Origin: JAGOEF01 sp964511665
GTDB lineage: Bacteria > Bacteroidota > Bacteroidia > Bacteroidales > ML635J-15
Assembly: GCA_964511665.1 (NCBI GenBank)
Contig: CAZEHA010000001.1
Span: 62,001-126,000 of the forward strand
Direction of reading: 5' to 3'
Length of the DNA stretch: 64,000 nt
The stretch's first letter is position 1. The number at the start of each line of letters is the position of its first letter. A program made the position numbers and the translations under genes. The notes under the pieces are model-generated. The model made no database searches, was not told where the DNA came from, and was given only the letters and a program-made list of their open reading frames with translations. Of the stretch, positions 40,574-49,720 are shown piece after piece.

Positions 40574-42460
40574 TTATCTTCGTTGCATGCCTCGTTGTTT
40601 AGCAGCCTGCTCGAGCCTTTCTTGCCATTTCGATTTTTTTACCGGTTTCTTTTTATTGGCTTCGAGTTGCGCAAGCACTTTTGCCTCGTCAACAACAAAT
40701 TTGCGAATTATCCAGGTTTGAAGAATGGTTATCAGGTTCGCTAAAAAGTAATAGTAGCTTAACCCAGCTGCATAATCGTTAAAGAAGAACAGCATCATTA
40801 CAGGCATCATATACAACATTAGCTTCATACCGGGCATTTGAGTATTTCCCACCTGATTGCTACTGGTCATCATGGTCGATATCAGAAGCGATGCGGCCAT
40901 AAGTAATGTAAACAAACTTACGTGACTTCCGTAGAACGGAATAGTAAACGGCAGGTTTATTATCGAATCGTAAGTAGAAAGGTCATCGGCCCACAAAAAA
41001 CTTTGCTGCCTTAATTCGATAGATGCCGGGAAAAACCGGAACAATGCGATTAAGATTGGGAACTGTAACAACAATGGCAAGCAGCCTCCCATTGGATTTA
41101 CTCCGGCCTTTTTATACAGCGCCATGGTGGCCTGTTGTTTTTCCATTTCTTTCCCCTTGCCATACTTTTGAGCCAGTTCATCAATCTGAGGCTTAAGCAC
41201 CTTCATCTTGGCCGTTGACATATACGATTTATAGGTTAGCGGAAAGAGTAATATTTTAATTATTATGGTAAGAAGAAATATGATTAAGCCATAACTGCTG
41301 ATAAAACCCCCCAACCAATTGAATATGGGGATAATAAGAAAACGGTTAAACCATCCGAAAATACCCCAGCCCAGGGGCACCAGTTTTTCGAGTTTCATGT
41401 CGAACTTTTTAAGCACATTGAATTTATTGGGTCCGAAATAAAACTGCATGGGTATTTCGTAGTGGGCATCGCGTTTTACAGGAAAGGTAACTTCGGCAAA
41501 AAACAGTTTCAGGTAAGGTGATTTTTCGTCGATAACTTTTTGTACCCTAATTACCGGATCATCGGCAAATTCCTTGGCCACCAACACCGACGAGAAAAAC
41601 TGTTGTTTAAATGCAATCCAGTGAACTTTTCCACCACTCGAGAATTCGTCGGCATCTTTTTGTTCACTCAGGTACTCTATTTCGTTATCATCCATTTTCA
41701 GATACACTGTGGTGCTCTGCATTTCCCATTTTCGCCCTCTTTCTTGTGCCGGAGCCAGTAACGACCATCGCATCTTCATGTATGTAACATTTTGCGATAA
41801 CACATTTTGCATATTATGGAATGCAATGTTGTAATCGAGCATGTAGCTGTCGGGCTTAATCACATATATATAGTCAACATAACTGTCGGGTGATGCATAT
41901 AATCGCAGCCTTACTGTTTGTTCCTTGGTTTTTGCGTCGATAGTTTCGGGCGTTTCCTCGGGAACAAAATACAAATCGTTGGTAAAAATAGCCGCCCCTC
42001 CTGCCATCATTTCGAGACCAAAAACTGTGGTATCGCCGTTAAACAGCATTAGCGGCAACGAATCGTGGGTTTTGTATTCTTTCAGCTGCACCGAATATAC
42101 CCGCCCACCACATGTAGAAAAGGTAATAATCATTTTTTGGTTTTCGACAGTGATAAACCGGTTTTCGCCACGTGCTGAGCCTGCAAATAAGCCATATTGT
42201 GCCACCAGTTGGTTTTCGATATCCTGTTCGGTCAATGTATCGGCAGTGGCTTTTTTCGCACTATCGGCAGCTTGTTGCATCTGCTGCATTTGGATGGCTT
42301 TTTCAGCCTCTACAGAATCGGCCAGTGCCTGTGCCTGAGCAATACTATCGCGTTGCATTTTTTGCTTTTCGATGGTTTCTTTGCTTGGACGATTCAATAA
42401 AGGGAATACTATAAGCAGCACTCCTATTAAAACCAATCCGATAATAGTTCTTTTATCCAT
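40574..42460 (-). CDS. yidC: Membrane protein insertase YidC
   Basis: 628 residues; inserts membrane proteins into the inner membrane. A first membrane segment (TIIGLVLIGVLLIVFPLL) is followed by a large periplasmic domain (about 60-350). The conserved insertase core is WGIFGWFNRFLIIPIFNWLGGFISSYGLIIFLLTIIIKILLFPLTYKSYMSTAKMKVLKP, then QATMALYKKAGVNPMGGCLPLLLQFPILIALFRFFP. A basic C-terminal tail (KKPVKKSKWQERLEQAAKQRG) fits ribosome contact. Unlike the usual rnpA-yidC context, it follows pyrG by 14 bases, an arrangement common in Bacteroidota. Confidence 0.97.
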   Translation of the reverse strand: MDKRTIIGLVLIGVLLIVFPLLNRPSKETIEKQKMQRDSIAQAQALADSVEAEKAIQMQQMQQAADSAKKATADTLTEQDIENQLVAQYGLFAGSARGENRFITVENQKMIITFSTCGGRVYSVQLKEYKTHDSLPLMLFNGDTTVFGLEMMAGGAAIFTNDLYFVPEETPETIDAKTKEQTVRLRLYASPDSYVDYIYVIKPDSYMLDYNIAFHNMQNVLSQNVTYMKMRWSLLAPAQERGRKWEMQSTTVYLKMDDNEIEYLSEQKDADEFSSGGKVHWIAFKQQFFSSVLVAKEFADDPVIRVQKVIDEKSPYLKLFFAEVTFPVKRDAHYEIPMQFYFGPNKFNVLKKFDMKLEKLVPLGWGIFGWFNRFLIIPIFNWLGGFISSYGLIIFLLTIIIKILLFPLTYKSYMSTAKMKVLKPQIDELAQKYGKGKEMEKQQATMALYKKAGVNPMGGCLPLLLQFPILIALFRFFPASIELRQQSFLWADDLSTYDSIINLPFTIPFYGSHVSLFTLLMAASLLISTMMTSSNQVGNTQMPGMKLMLYMMPVMMLFFFNDYAAGLSYYYFLANLITILQTWIIRKFVVDEAKVLAQLEANKKKPVKKSKWQERLEQAAKQRGMQRR

Positions 42461-42474
42461 AATTATTTTTTAAT

Positions 42475-44073
42475 TCACTGAATAGTTGCTTTTACAAAAT
42501 CTACAAATAATGGGTGCGGATTCAATACGGTGCTTTTGTATTCGGGATGGAACTGCACACCCACAAACCATTTATGTGAAGCTATTTCAACAATTTCGAC
42601 CAAATCGTTATCGGGGTTTACTCCGGCTGCCTTCATGCCCGCATTTTCGAATGCCGACAGATAATGGTTGTTAAATTCGTAGCGATGCCTATGGCGTTCG
42701 CTTACTTTAGCTTTTTTGTATGCCTTGTAGGCATGGCTACCCTTAATAAGCTTGCAGCCATAAGCTCCCAAACGCATTGTGCCACCTTTCTCGGTAACCA
42801 TTTTTTGGGTTTCCATTAAATCGATAACCGGGTTTTTGGTTTCGGCGTTAATTTCGGTGGTGTGTGCATCTGTTAATTTAAGCACATTGCGGGCAAATTC
42901 TATTACTGCACATTGCATACCGAGGCAAATACCTAAAAACGGGATATTGTTTTCGCGGGCAAATTGTACCGCATAAATTTTCCCTTCTACTCCTCTATGT
43001 CCAAAACCCGGCGCTACCAGTATGCCTTGTAAATGACCCAGTTTGTCGGAGGCATTATCATGGGTAATTCCTTCGCTGTGAATATGATATAGATTTACTC
43101 TAACTTCGTTGGCAGCTCCGGCGTGAACAAACGATTCGTTGATTGATTTATAGGCATCTTTCAACTCTACATATTTACCGACAATCCCAATGTTTACTTC
43201 CGATTTGGGGTGGTTAAGCCTGTCGAGAAATCCAATCCAGGGCAATAATTCAGGATCTTTGCCTACCGGCATATTGAATTTTTTAAGAATCGTAACATCC
43301 AGCTTTTCTTTTTTCATCCTGATAGGAACCTCGTAGATGGTGTTCACATTTCTCGATTCGATAACCGATTCTTTAGTTACATTACAAAACAGAGCAACCT
43401 TACGCTTAATGTCGTCACCCAGAGGGTGCTCGGTTCTCAACACAATAATATCGGGTTGAACACCTGCTTCAAGCAATGTTTTTACCGAATGCTGGGTGGG
43501 TTTTGTTTTTAACTCACCTGTAGCAGCCAAATATGGCACGAGTGTTAAATGCACAACCAGACAATTTTGCTGCAATTCCCATTTTAGCTGCCTTACCGAT
43601 TCAATATAGGGCAACGATTCGATATCGCCAACTGTGCCGCCAATTTCGGTAATTACAAAATCATATTTGTATTTGGTTCCCAATAGCTGTATTCGTCTTT
43701 TTATTTCGTCGGTAATATGCGGAATAACCTGTACTGTTTTACCCAAATAATCACCTTTGCGTTCCTTGTTTATAACATCTTTGTATATACGTCCGGTGGT
43801 TACATTGTTGGCCTGGCTGGTTGGCACATTTAAAAAGCGCTCGTAGTGTCCCAGATCCAAATCGGTTTCGGCACCATCGTCGGTTACGTAGCACTCGCCG
43901 TGCTCATAAGGATTTAATGTTCCCGGATCGACGTTAATATACGGGTCGAGTTTTTGAATGGAAACCCTGTACCCCCTCGATTGCAGTAGTTTGGCCAATG
44001 ATGCCGAAATAATGCCTTTGCCCAGCGACGATGTTACGCCGCCTGTTACAAATATGTACTTAGTTGTTGACAA
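42475..44073 (-). CDS. pyrG: CTP synthase
   Basis: 532 residues; makes CTP from UTP, ATP and glutamine. The synthetase domain opens YIFVTGGVTSSLGKGIISASLAKLL with the P-loop; CTP/UTP-binding region PGTLNPYEHGECYVTDDGAETDLDLGHYERF. The glutaminase domain has GICLGMQCAVIEFARN with the nucleophilic cysteine, and HPEYKS near the end completes the triad. Part of the close run TonB receptor-pyrG-yidC-ubiE. Confidence 0.98.
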   Translation of the reverse strand: MSTTKYIFVTGGVTSSLGKGIISASLAKLLQSRGYRVSIQKLDPYINVDPGTLNPYEHGECYVTDDGAETDLDLGHYERFLNVPTSQANNVTTGRIYKDVINKERKGDYLGKTVQVIPHITDEIKRRIQLLGTKYKYDFVITEIGGTVGDIESLPYIESVRQLKWELQQNCLVVHLTLVPYLAATGELKTKPTQHSVKTLLEAGVQPDIIVLRTEHPLGDDIKRKVALFCNVTKESVIESRNVNTIYEVPIRMKKEKLDVTILKKFNMPVGKDPELLPWIGFLDRLNHPKSEVNIGIVGKYVELKDAYKSINESFVHAGAANEVRVNLYHIHSEGITHDNASDKLGHLQGILVAPGFGHRGVEGKIYAVQFARENNIPFLGICLGMQCAVIEFARNVLKLTDAHTTEINAETKNPVIDLMETQKMVTEKGGTMRLGAYGCKLIKGSHAYKAYKKAKVSERHRHRYEFNNHYLSAFENAGMKAAGVNPDNDLVEIVEIASHKWFVGVQFHPEYKSTVLNPHPLFVDFVKATIQ

Positions 44074-44084
44074 AACTTATTGGT

Positions 44085-46385
44085 TTAGAAGGTTAGACTC
44101 ATTCCGATACTTGGCATAATGGGCAACTGATCGACGCGTTTGTGATCGACGCGGTCGAAATAGAAAATATTATTACGGTTATAAATATTGGTGCAGCTCA
44201 AAATCATCTCGAGTTTTACACGTTGTGTGAACGATACCGTTTTTTGTAGTGTAACATCGAAGCGGTGATAATCGGGCAAGCGTGCACTGTTCACTTCTCC
44301 ATACAGAATACCCAAACTTCCGTTGGTTTGCCAGTAGGGTAGATTCAAGTTGGTATAAAACGGCATCTGCTCGTAATAGCCGGCAGTGGGGGTAAACGGG
44401 AACCCGGATCCAAAGTTCCAGCGGGCACTAAAATTCCATGATAAATCATTGCCAAACTTATAGGTTCCTACAAAATTCACATTATGCCGGCGGTCGAAGT
44501 GCGGAGAGTAAGTGCTAACACCGTCGAAACGCTCCACCCATCCTAATGAATACACCAACCACAGATACAGATTTTTGGAGTCGTATTTCAATAAAAAGTC
44601 AACGCCGTAAGCCCTTCCGCTTTCAATAATCAGGTCTTTCTTTAAATTATCGGGTTTGTCGTAATTCGCAGGTATATCATCGTAGAGTTTATTGCGATTT
44701 ATATTGGTAATTTGTGTGAAGTTTTTATTGTATCCTTCAATGTTTAAGCTTGTTTTTTTGGTAAGATCGTATTCGAATCCAAAAATGATGTGATCAGACT
44801 TCTGCAAACTGCTTGTAACCCTCTCTCCATTGAACATTTGGGGGATATTATTGCTTCCGGTAAGAAAGCCATAGAATAAATTTACCACATCCTGATCGGA
44901 ATTTGCGGCCACCAGATTTTGAGAATACAATCCTGCTGCAAACTTCAGTCGGAAGCTTTCGGTTATATTATACTTCATACCAATGCGTGGCTCGGGCGAG
45001 ACTTCCGACATAGTGGCATAGTAGTGTAACCGAAAACTCGGTTCCAGAATGAAGTTTCCAAAATTATGTTTATATCTTGTGTACACACCAAATTCGGTAG
45101 AATATTCATTTTCGCTGATCATGCGGTTCAGAGCATTATAGAAACGAAAATCGGTTTTAAATCCCAAAGTTTGTAATCCCCAAACAAATTCGTTCTTCCC
45201 CAGAAAATACAAAAAGTCGAAACCCATATTAAACCCGTTAATTTCGCTATAACGTGGCAGGCTGTTCATGTCGGACAACTCGATGCGATAATCGGAATAG
45301 GATAGATTTCCCTTTATCATTACCGAACTACCGGTTGGAACCAATATAAAATTGCCTCCGGCTCCATACGACAACCAATGTAGGTTGCTGATTTCTTGAT
45401 AACTCACGTTATCAGAAAATCGGAATCCGAATAAATTGACTTTGCTGCCATCGCGTGAATTCAGCGATAGTTTGCCGTATAGGTCGGTATAGTTAAAAGG
45501 CAGACCCTGTTCGTTAACATAGGTGTACAACAACTTACTGCTCTGCTCAAGAAAAGATGTTTTTGCCGAAAAAATGTATGATGCAGAGCCTTCGTTTTCG
45601 CGCCATTTTTTCAAGGGTCCTTCAACAAGAATTTTAGACCCAAATGTGCTTGCCGAAAACTTGCCCGAGAAACTCTTTTTATTACCATCGCGCATCCTGA
45701 TATCCATTACCGACGACACCCTGCCACCATAATCGGCCGGAAAACCGCCTGTATAAACATCGGTGGTTTGAATAATATCGGAGTCGAAAACCGAAAACAA
45801 GCCGATAGAATGGAAGGGATTATACACAGTCATGCCGTCGAGTAACACCAAATTGTGAATGGGCGCCCCACCCCTGATATAAAGCTGCCCACCCTGATCG
45901 CCTGTAAAAACAACTCCGGGCAACACCTGCAGATACTGAGCTAAATCGGGCTCACTGCCAATGGTGGGCAATCGTTTTATTTGAGCGGGTGTTACCTTTA
46001 TTATTGAGGTTCTCACCTGAGTCTGCCTTTCTTCGCGTTCTGCCGATATCACCGTCTCCTGCAGAATTATCGACGACTTGTTCATGTATATCTTTTCCGA
46101 CAGCAGTTTTCCCGGGGCCATTGTGATGTTGATGGCTACCGAGTCGTAGCCGACATAAGTAAAAACAACAGTATAACTGCCCTGAGGGATGTTGTTAATA
46201 ACAAAATAGCCGTTTAAATCGGTCGCAGCACCCAACTGGGTTCCCACTACCGAAACATTGGCAAACATACAGGGCTCGCCATTGATTTTATCGTAAACAA
46301 AACCTTTCAGGGTGCCATTTTGAGCCCAAAGCATTGGAGTGATTACAATGTATACAACCGTCAGAAAATTTTTTAATGTATTCAT
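44085..46385 (-). CDS. TonB-dependent receptor with CarboxypepD_reg-like N-terminal domain
   Basis: 766 residues, outer membrane. Signal peptide (VVYIVITPMLWAQ), then a beta-sandwich domain of the CarboxypepD_reg type (GTLKGFVYDKINGEPCMFANVSVVGT to VGYDSVAINI, about 24-102), a plug domain (TIGSEPDLAQYLQVLPGVVFTGDQGGQLYIRGG, HNLVLLDGMTVYNP) and a beta-barrel ending SIGMSLTF with a terminal aromatic. It is not of SusC size (about 1000 residues) and no SusD partner is adjacent, so the ligand may be a metal complex, vitamin or peptide. It is wedged between a DUF349 gene (3-base gap) and pyrG (11-base gap), which suggests a housekeeping role. Confidence 0.93.
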   Translation of the reverse strand: MNTLKNFLTVVYIVITPMLWAQNGTLKGFVYDKINGEPCMFANVSVVGTQLGAATDLNGYFVINNIPQGSYTVVFTYVGYDSVAINITMAPGKLLSEKIYMNKSSIILQETVISAEREERQTQVRTSIIKVTPAQIKRLPTIGSEPDLAQYLQVLPGVVFTGDQGGQLYIRGGAPIHNLVLLDGMTVYNPFHSIGLFSVFDSDIIQTTDVYTGGFPADYGGRVSSVMDIRMRDGNKKSFSGKFSASTFGSKILVEGPLKKWRENEGSASYIFSAKTSFLEQSSKLLYTYVNEQGLPFNYTDLYGKLSLNSRDGSKVNLFGFRFSDNVSYQEISNLHWLSYGAGGNFILVPTGSSVMIKGNLSYSDYRIELSDMNSLPRYSEINGFNMGFDFLYFLGKNEFVWGLQTLGFKTDFRFYNALNRMISENEYSTEFGVYTRYKHNFGNFILEPSFRLHYYATMSEVSPEPRIGMKYNITESFRLKFAAGLYSQNLVAANSDQDVVNLFYGFLTGSNNIPQMFNGERVTSSLQKSDHIIFGFEYDLTKKTSLNIEGYNKNFTQITNINRNKLYDDIPANYDKPDNLKKDLIIESGRAYGVDFLLKYDSKNLYLWLVYSLGWVERFDGVSTYSPHFDRRHNVNFVGTYKFGNDLSWNFSARWNFGSGFPFTPTAGYYEQMPFYTNLNLPYWQTNGSLGILYGEVNSARLPDYHRFDVTLQKTVSFTQRVKLEMILSCTNIYNRNNIFYFDRVDHKRVDQLPIMPSIGMSLTF

Positions 46386-46388
46386 TCT

Positions 46389-48422
46389 CTAATCTTTCTT
46401 TGCATTTTTCGCATTCATGTCTCTTTCTGTCAGGTCGATTATTTTCTTTTGTTCTGTAAGCAATTCAATTTCAGCCTTTGCTTTTTCAATTTTACGTTTT
46501 ACGTCGATGAGCAGGCTCTCGGCCTTACCACTGAAAAAGCTCATATTGTTTTCCCACAAGGTAATATCGGCATCGAGGGTTTTAATTTTTTGCATCACAA
46601 AACTTCTTTCGCGTCTAAGCGTGTCGCGATCGTTCATTTCGGCCAGCATTTGCATTTTTTGTTTATAGCCGCTTATGTCAATGTCCTGTTTTTTAATATT
46701 CAGTTTCTCGTACAGGGCATTCACGGCACTACGATAATCTTTTTGAAGCTTATCTTTTTCTTTAAAAGCAACCTGACCAATCTCGACCCATCTGTTTTGA
46801 AACTCTTTTAGTTTATTGAGGTTTTCGTTGTTATCGGGACTCCCACTAAAACTGTTAATTTCATCGAGCAGTTGTTTTTTTGCCGCCAGGTTTGCCTCGT
46901 ATTCGTTTTCGATATTGGCAAAATAAGTTTGTTTTGCGTTAAAAAAAGTATCGCATGCCTTTCGGAATCGCATCCATATATCTTGTGAGTATTTATTGGA
47001 AACAGGGCCTATCGTCTTCCATTTTTTTTGTAAGTCGAGAAAATCGGCTGTGGTCTTTTTCCATTCGGTGCTATCTTGAAGCGATTCGGCCAACACACAC
47101 AGTTCGGTTTTTTTCTGAAGATTATTGTGCTCTTCTTCTCGAATAAGCGCAAAAAATGCCTTTTTGCTTTCGAAAAACCGATTACAGGCCATTTTAAATC
47201 GTTCGTAAACCACTGCATTGTTTTTTCGGGGAACCATGCCAATCGATTTCCACATTTTTTGCAAATTAGAGAAAGCCTCGGTAGTCTCTTCCCATTCTTT
47301 CAGCGTATCGCATGGTTTTTCGAGAAGCAACTCTGCCTGTTCACACAGGGCTTCTTTCTGAGCCAAATTGTTTTCGAGCTCATCTTTTATTTGTAAAAAA
47401 TAATCTTGATGCTGTTTGTTTATTTGTTTCGATATGGTTTGAAATCGCTCCCAAATTTCTTCGCGTTTATCGTTGGGAACCGGGCCGGTTTCTTTCCATA
47501 TCTGGTGATACTCTTGAAGTTTTTTATAGGCCGACACCACATCTTTTTCAATCAACAAACTTTCGGCCTTGTTGCACAATTCCATTTTCTGCTCCAGATT
47601 CTTCTTCAGGTCGAGATCGCGCAATTCCTTGTCGATTCTGATGTAGTCGTAAAACCTTTCTACCTGAATTTGAAACATATTCAGCACGTTTTGCTGTTCG
47701 GCAGCGGGTACAAGGCCTATTTCTTTCCACTCATTCTGCAAAATCCTAAAATCTTCCCATGTTTTTGCCAGCGATTCGTCGCGGTTGGCAAGCAGCGATA
47801 TTTTTTCGATTATGGCAAGTTTTTTCTCCAGATTCAGTTGTTTTTCCTTTTCGATTTGCTCGGTATACACCGCTTTTTTTGCTTTATAGTCGTTGAGCAA
47901 TTCTTTGAAATAATCTTCGTCGTCGTCGCGCGGAACCTCGAACGCATCGGGTGAACCTCCTTTTGCAACAAACTCCTGCTTCAACAAGGCAACTTCTGTT
48001 TGCCTGCTTTTATAGTAGGCTTTTTTGATAGAATCTATTTCAAAGCGTATGGTTTCAACGGGCTTATCGTAAAGAACTGCTCTCAGTGTTTCGATCAATT
48101 CTTTTTTCGATAGTTTATTGTAGTCAACAACCACATCGTCAGCAACGTCGTTTAGCTCTAAATCGTCATTGTTGGTAACTTCGTCGTCGTCGTCGGGATC
48201 GAGATCGGGCATCAATTCAAATTTTTCATCGGAATTCTGATTGATTTCTTTTTCATCAATTTTGTCGTTTTCCGGTTTTTCGTGCACTTCCGAGCCGACT
48301 ATGCAGGTAGCTTCGGCATTGGTTTCAGCCACGGGCTGTTCGGTAGGTAATTCCTGCGCATTACCCTGAAGCTCTTCATGTTGCGAATGAGCATCCAGGT
48401 TCAGATTGTTCTGGTTGTTCAT
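46389..48422 (-). CDS. DUF349-repeat coiled-coil protein
   Basis: 677 residues, cytoplasmic. The first 110 residues are acidic and low-complexity (DPDDDDEVTNND). Then five DUF349 repeats of about 75-80 residues: each begins with a K-x2-L-x-x-x-A/I-E segment, has W-K/V-x-I/T-G-x-V in the middle (EWKEIGLVP, IWKETGPVP, MWKSIGMVP, KWKTIGPVS, RWVEIGQVA) and ends with a F-Y-x4-F-F type helix. A coiled coil closes the protein (LRRERSFVMQKIKTLDADI onwards). The family function is unknown. It is the first gene of the run with the TonB receptor, pyrG, yidC and ubiE. Confidence 0.9.
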   Translation of the reverse strand: MNNQNNLNLDAHSQHEELQGNAQELPTEQPVAETNAEATCIVGSEVHEKPENDKIDEKEINQNSDEKFELMPDLDPDDDDEVTNNDDLELNDVADDVVVDYNKLSKKELIETLRAVLYDKPVETIRFEIDSIKKAYYKSRQTEVALLKQEFVAKGGSPDAFEVPRDDDEDYFKELLNDYKAKKAVYTEQIEKEKQLNLEKKLAIIEKISLLANRDESLAKTWEDFRILQNEWKEIGLVPAAEQQNVLNMFQIQVERFYDYIRIDKELRDLDLKKNLEQKMELCNKAESLLIEKDVVSAYKKLQEYHQIWKETGPVPNDKREEIWERFQTISKQINKQHQDYFLQIKDELENNLAQKEALCEQAELLLEKPCDTLKEWEETTEAFSNLQKMWKSIGMVPRKNNAVVYERFKMACNRFFESKKAFFALIREEEHNNLQKKTELCVLAESLQDSTEWKKTTADFLDLQKKWKTIGPVSNKYSQDIWMRFRKACDTFFNAKQTYFANIENEYEANLAAKKQLLDEINSFSGSPDNNENLNKLKEFQNRWVEIGQVAFKEKDKLQKDYRSAVNALYEKLNIKKQDIDISGYKQKMQMLAEMNDRDTLRRERSFVMQKIKTLDADITLWENNMSFFSGKAESLLIDVKRKIEKAKAEIELLTEQKKIIDLTERDMNAKNAKKD

Positions 48423-48593
48423 GTAGTTTAAATTTCAAATACATTCCTTAATACCTCTTCTAAAAGTTTACGAAAATAGTGATTAGGCTTATAACTGACA
48501 AAGATTTTTGAATAATTTCTATTAAAACTCGATAAATGCCCTCGTTTTACACTGATTATTATGGAAAAACAGCGTAAAAAACAATCTTATCTG

Positions 48594-48623
48594 TTTGATG
48601 AATAGTTAAAAGTATTATTTTAG
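48594..48623 (+). promoter_or_regulatory. Putative promoter of the sialidase-fold gene
   Basis: TTTG (48594-48597), 18 bases, TATTTTAG (48616-48623; 7 of 8 positions). Start near 48628, leader about 16 bases. Confidence 0.5.
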
Positions 48624-48643
48624 TCATATTAATTCAGCACAAT

Positions 48644-49714
48644 ATGAAGTTGAAAATATTTTTCCTCATCATAATAACGAGTAGTTATACAGTATTGCAG
48701 GCGCAGGAGGCTTTAGTGAGCCAGTTTCAGGTTACCATGATATCAGATAGTGCTGCCCACAATGCATTCACCGATTTAATCAGATATAAAAAGTATTTTT
48801 ATTGTGTTTATAGGGAAGCCGGAGCACATCAACCGGGAGATACAGTGGATAATGGTGTTATCAGAATTATCCGATCAAAAAAAGGAGATGTATGGAAAAG
48901 TGTTGCATTATTAAGCTTACCAAAATACGACTTACGCGACCCAAAGCTTTCGGTGATGCCCGATGGACGACTCATGGTGTTGATGGGTGGTTCAGAATAC
49001 GATAAAAGCAGGCTAAAGAGCCGTTTGTCGCATGTTTCTTTTTCGAAGGACGGATTACATTTCACCGAACCACAACCTGTTAGCATCGATCTTACAATAC
49101 GCTCAAATTTCGATTGGGTTTGGAGCCTCACATGGCAAGACAGTACCGGATATGCAGCATTGTATCAGATAAACCGACCTGGAGGCAAATGGAATGCCTG
49201 GCTGCTAAAAACATACGATGGCATTTACTATGAACCCGTAATGAACTGGGATTTGGGGCCGCGACCCAATGAAGCCCGAATCCGTTTTGCTCCCGACAAT
49301 CGTATGATTATTATTGTACGCAGAGAATCGGGTGGTAACGGAATATTAGGCATTAGCTCATACCCCTATGTTGAATGGACGTGGCACGACTTAAGTATGA
49401 AATTGGGCGGGCCAAACTTTTTGGTTCTCTCGAACGATAAAATACTTATTGGGAGCCGCATTTATACGCAACAAGAATTAGGGCAACAAATTGGAAAAAT
49501 CAGCGAAAAAGACCGAACAGGAATATTTCTTACAACAGATAAAGGACAGGTCTATAAGGTTATCGAACTTCCAAGCGGAGGCGATACCAGCTACCCCGGA
49601 ATGATTATTCACAAAGGGTACTTGTATATCAGTTATTATTCAAGTCACGATGGAAAATCGAAAATATATTTTGCAAAAGCCAAATTAATCGATATCGAGA
49701 GCATGATTGAATAA
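48644..49714 (+). CDS. Exported sialidase-fold (BNR propeller) protein
   Basis: 356 residues with a signal peptide (KIFFLIIITSSYTVLQAQ). The body is a six-bladed propeller: blade signatures include LIRYKKYFYCVYREAG, LSVMPDGRLMVLMGGS, HVSFSKDGLHFTEP and IFLTTDKGQVYKVIELPSGGDTSYPGMIIHKGYLYISYYSSHDGKSKIYFAKAKL, with Asp-box-like S-x-D-G-x-x-F and T-x-D-K-G. It belongs to the exo-alpha-sialidase-like superfamily, but the arginine triad and the FRIP motif of true sialidases are not obvious, so glycosidase activity is uncertain. It stands alone with its own promoter, convergent with typA. Confidence 0.75.
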   Translation: MKLKIFFLIIITSSYTVLQAQEALVSQFQVTMISDSAAHNAFTDLIRYKKYFYCVYREAGAHQPGDTVDNGVIRIIRSKKGDVWKSVALLSLPKYDLRDPKLSVMPDGRLMVLMGGSEYDKSRLKSRLSHVSFSKDGLHFTEPQPVSIDLTIRSNFDWVWSLTWQDSTGYAALYQINRPGGKWNAWLLKTYDGIYYEPVMNWDLGPRPNEARIRFAPDNRMIIIVRRESGGNGILGISSYPYVEWTWHDLSMKLGGPNFLVLSNDKILIGSRIYTQQELGQQIGKISEKDRTGIFLTTDKGQVYKVIELPSGGDTSYPGMIIHKGYLYISYYSSHDGKSKIYFAKAKLIDIESMIE

Positions 49715-49720
49715 GACTGT

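Noticed and set aside
48644..49714. True sialidase
   Set aside because: Propeller and Asp-box-like motifs are present but the arginine triad and FRIP motif are not clear, so only the fold is called.
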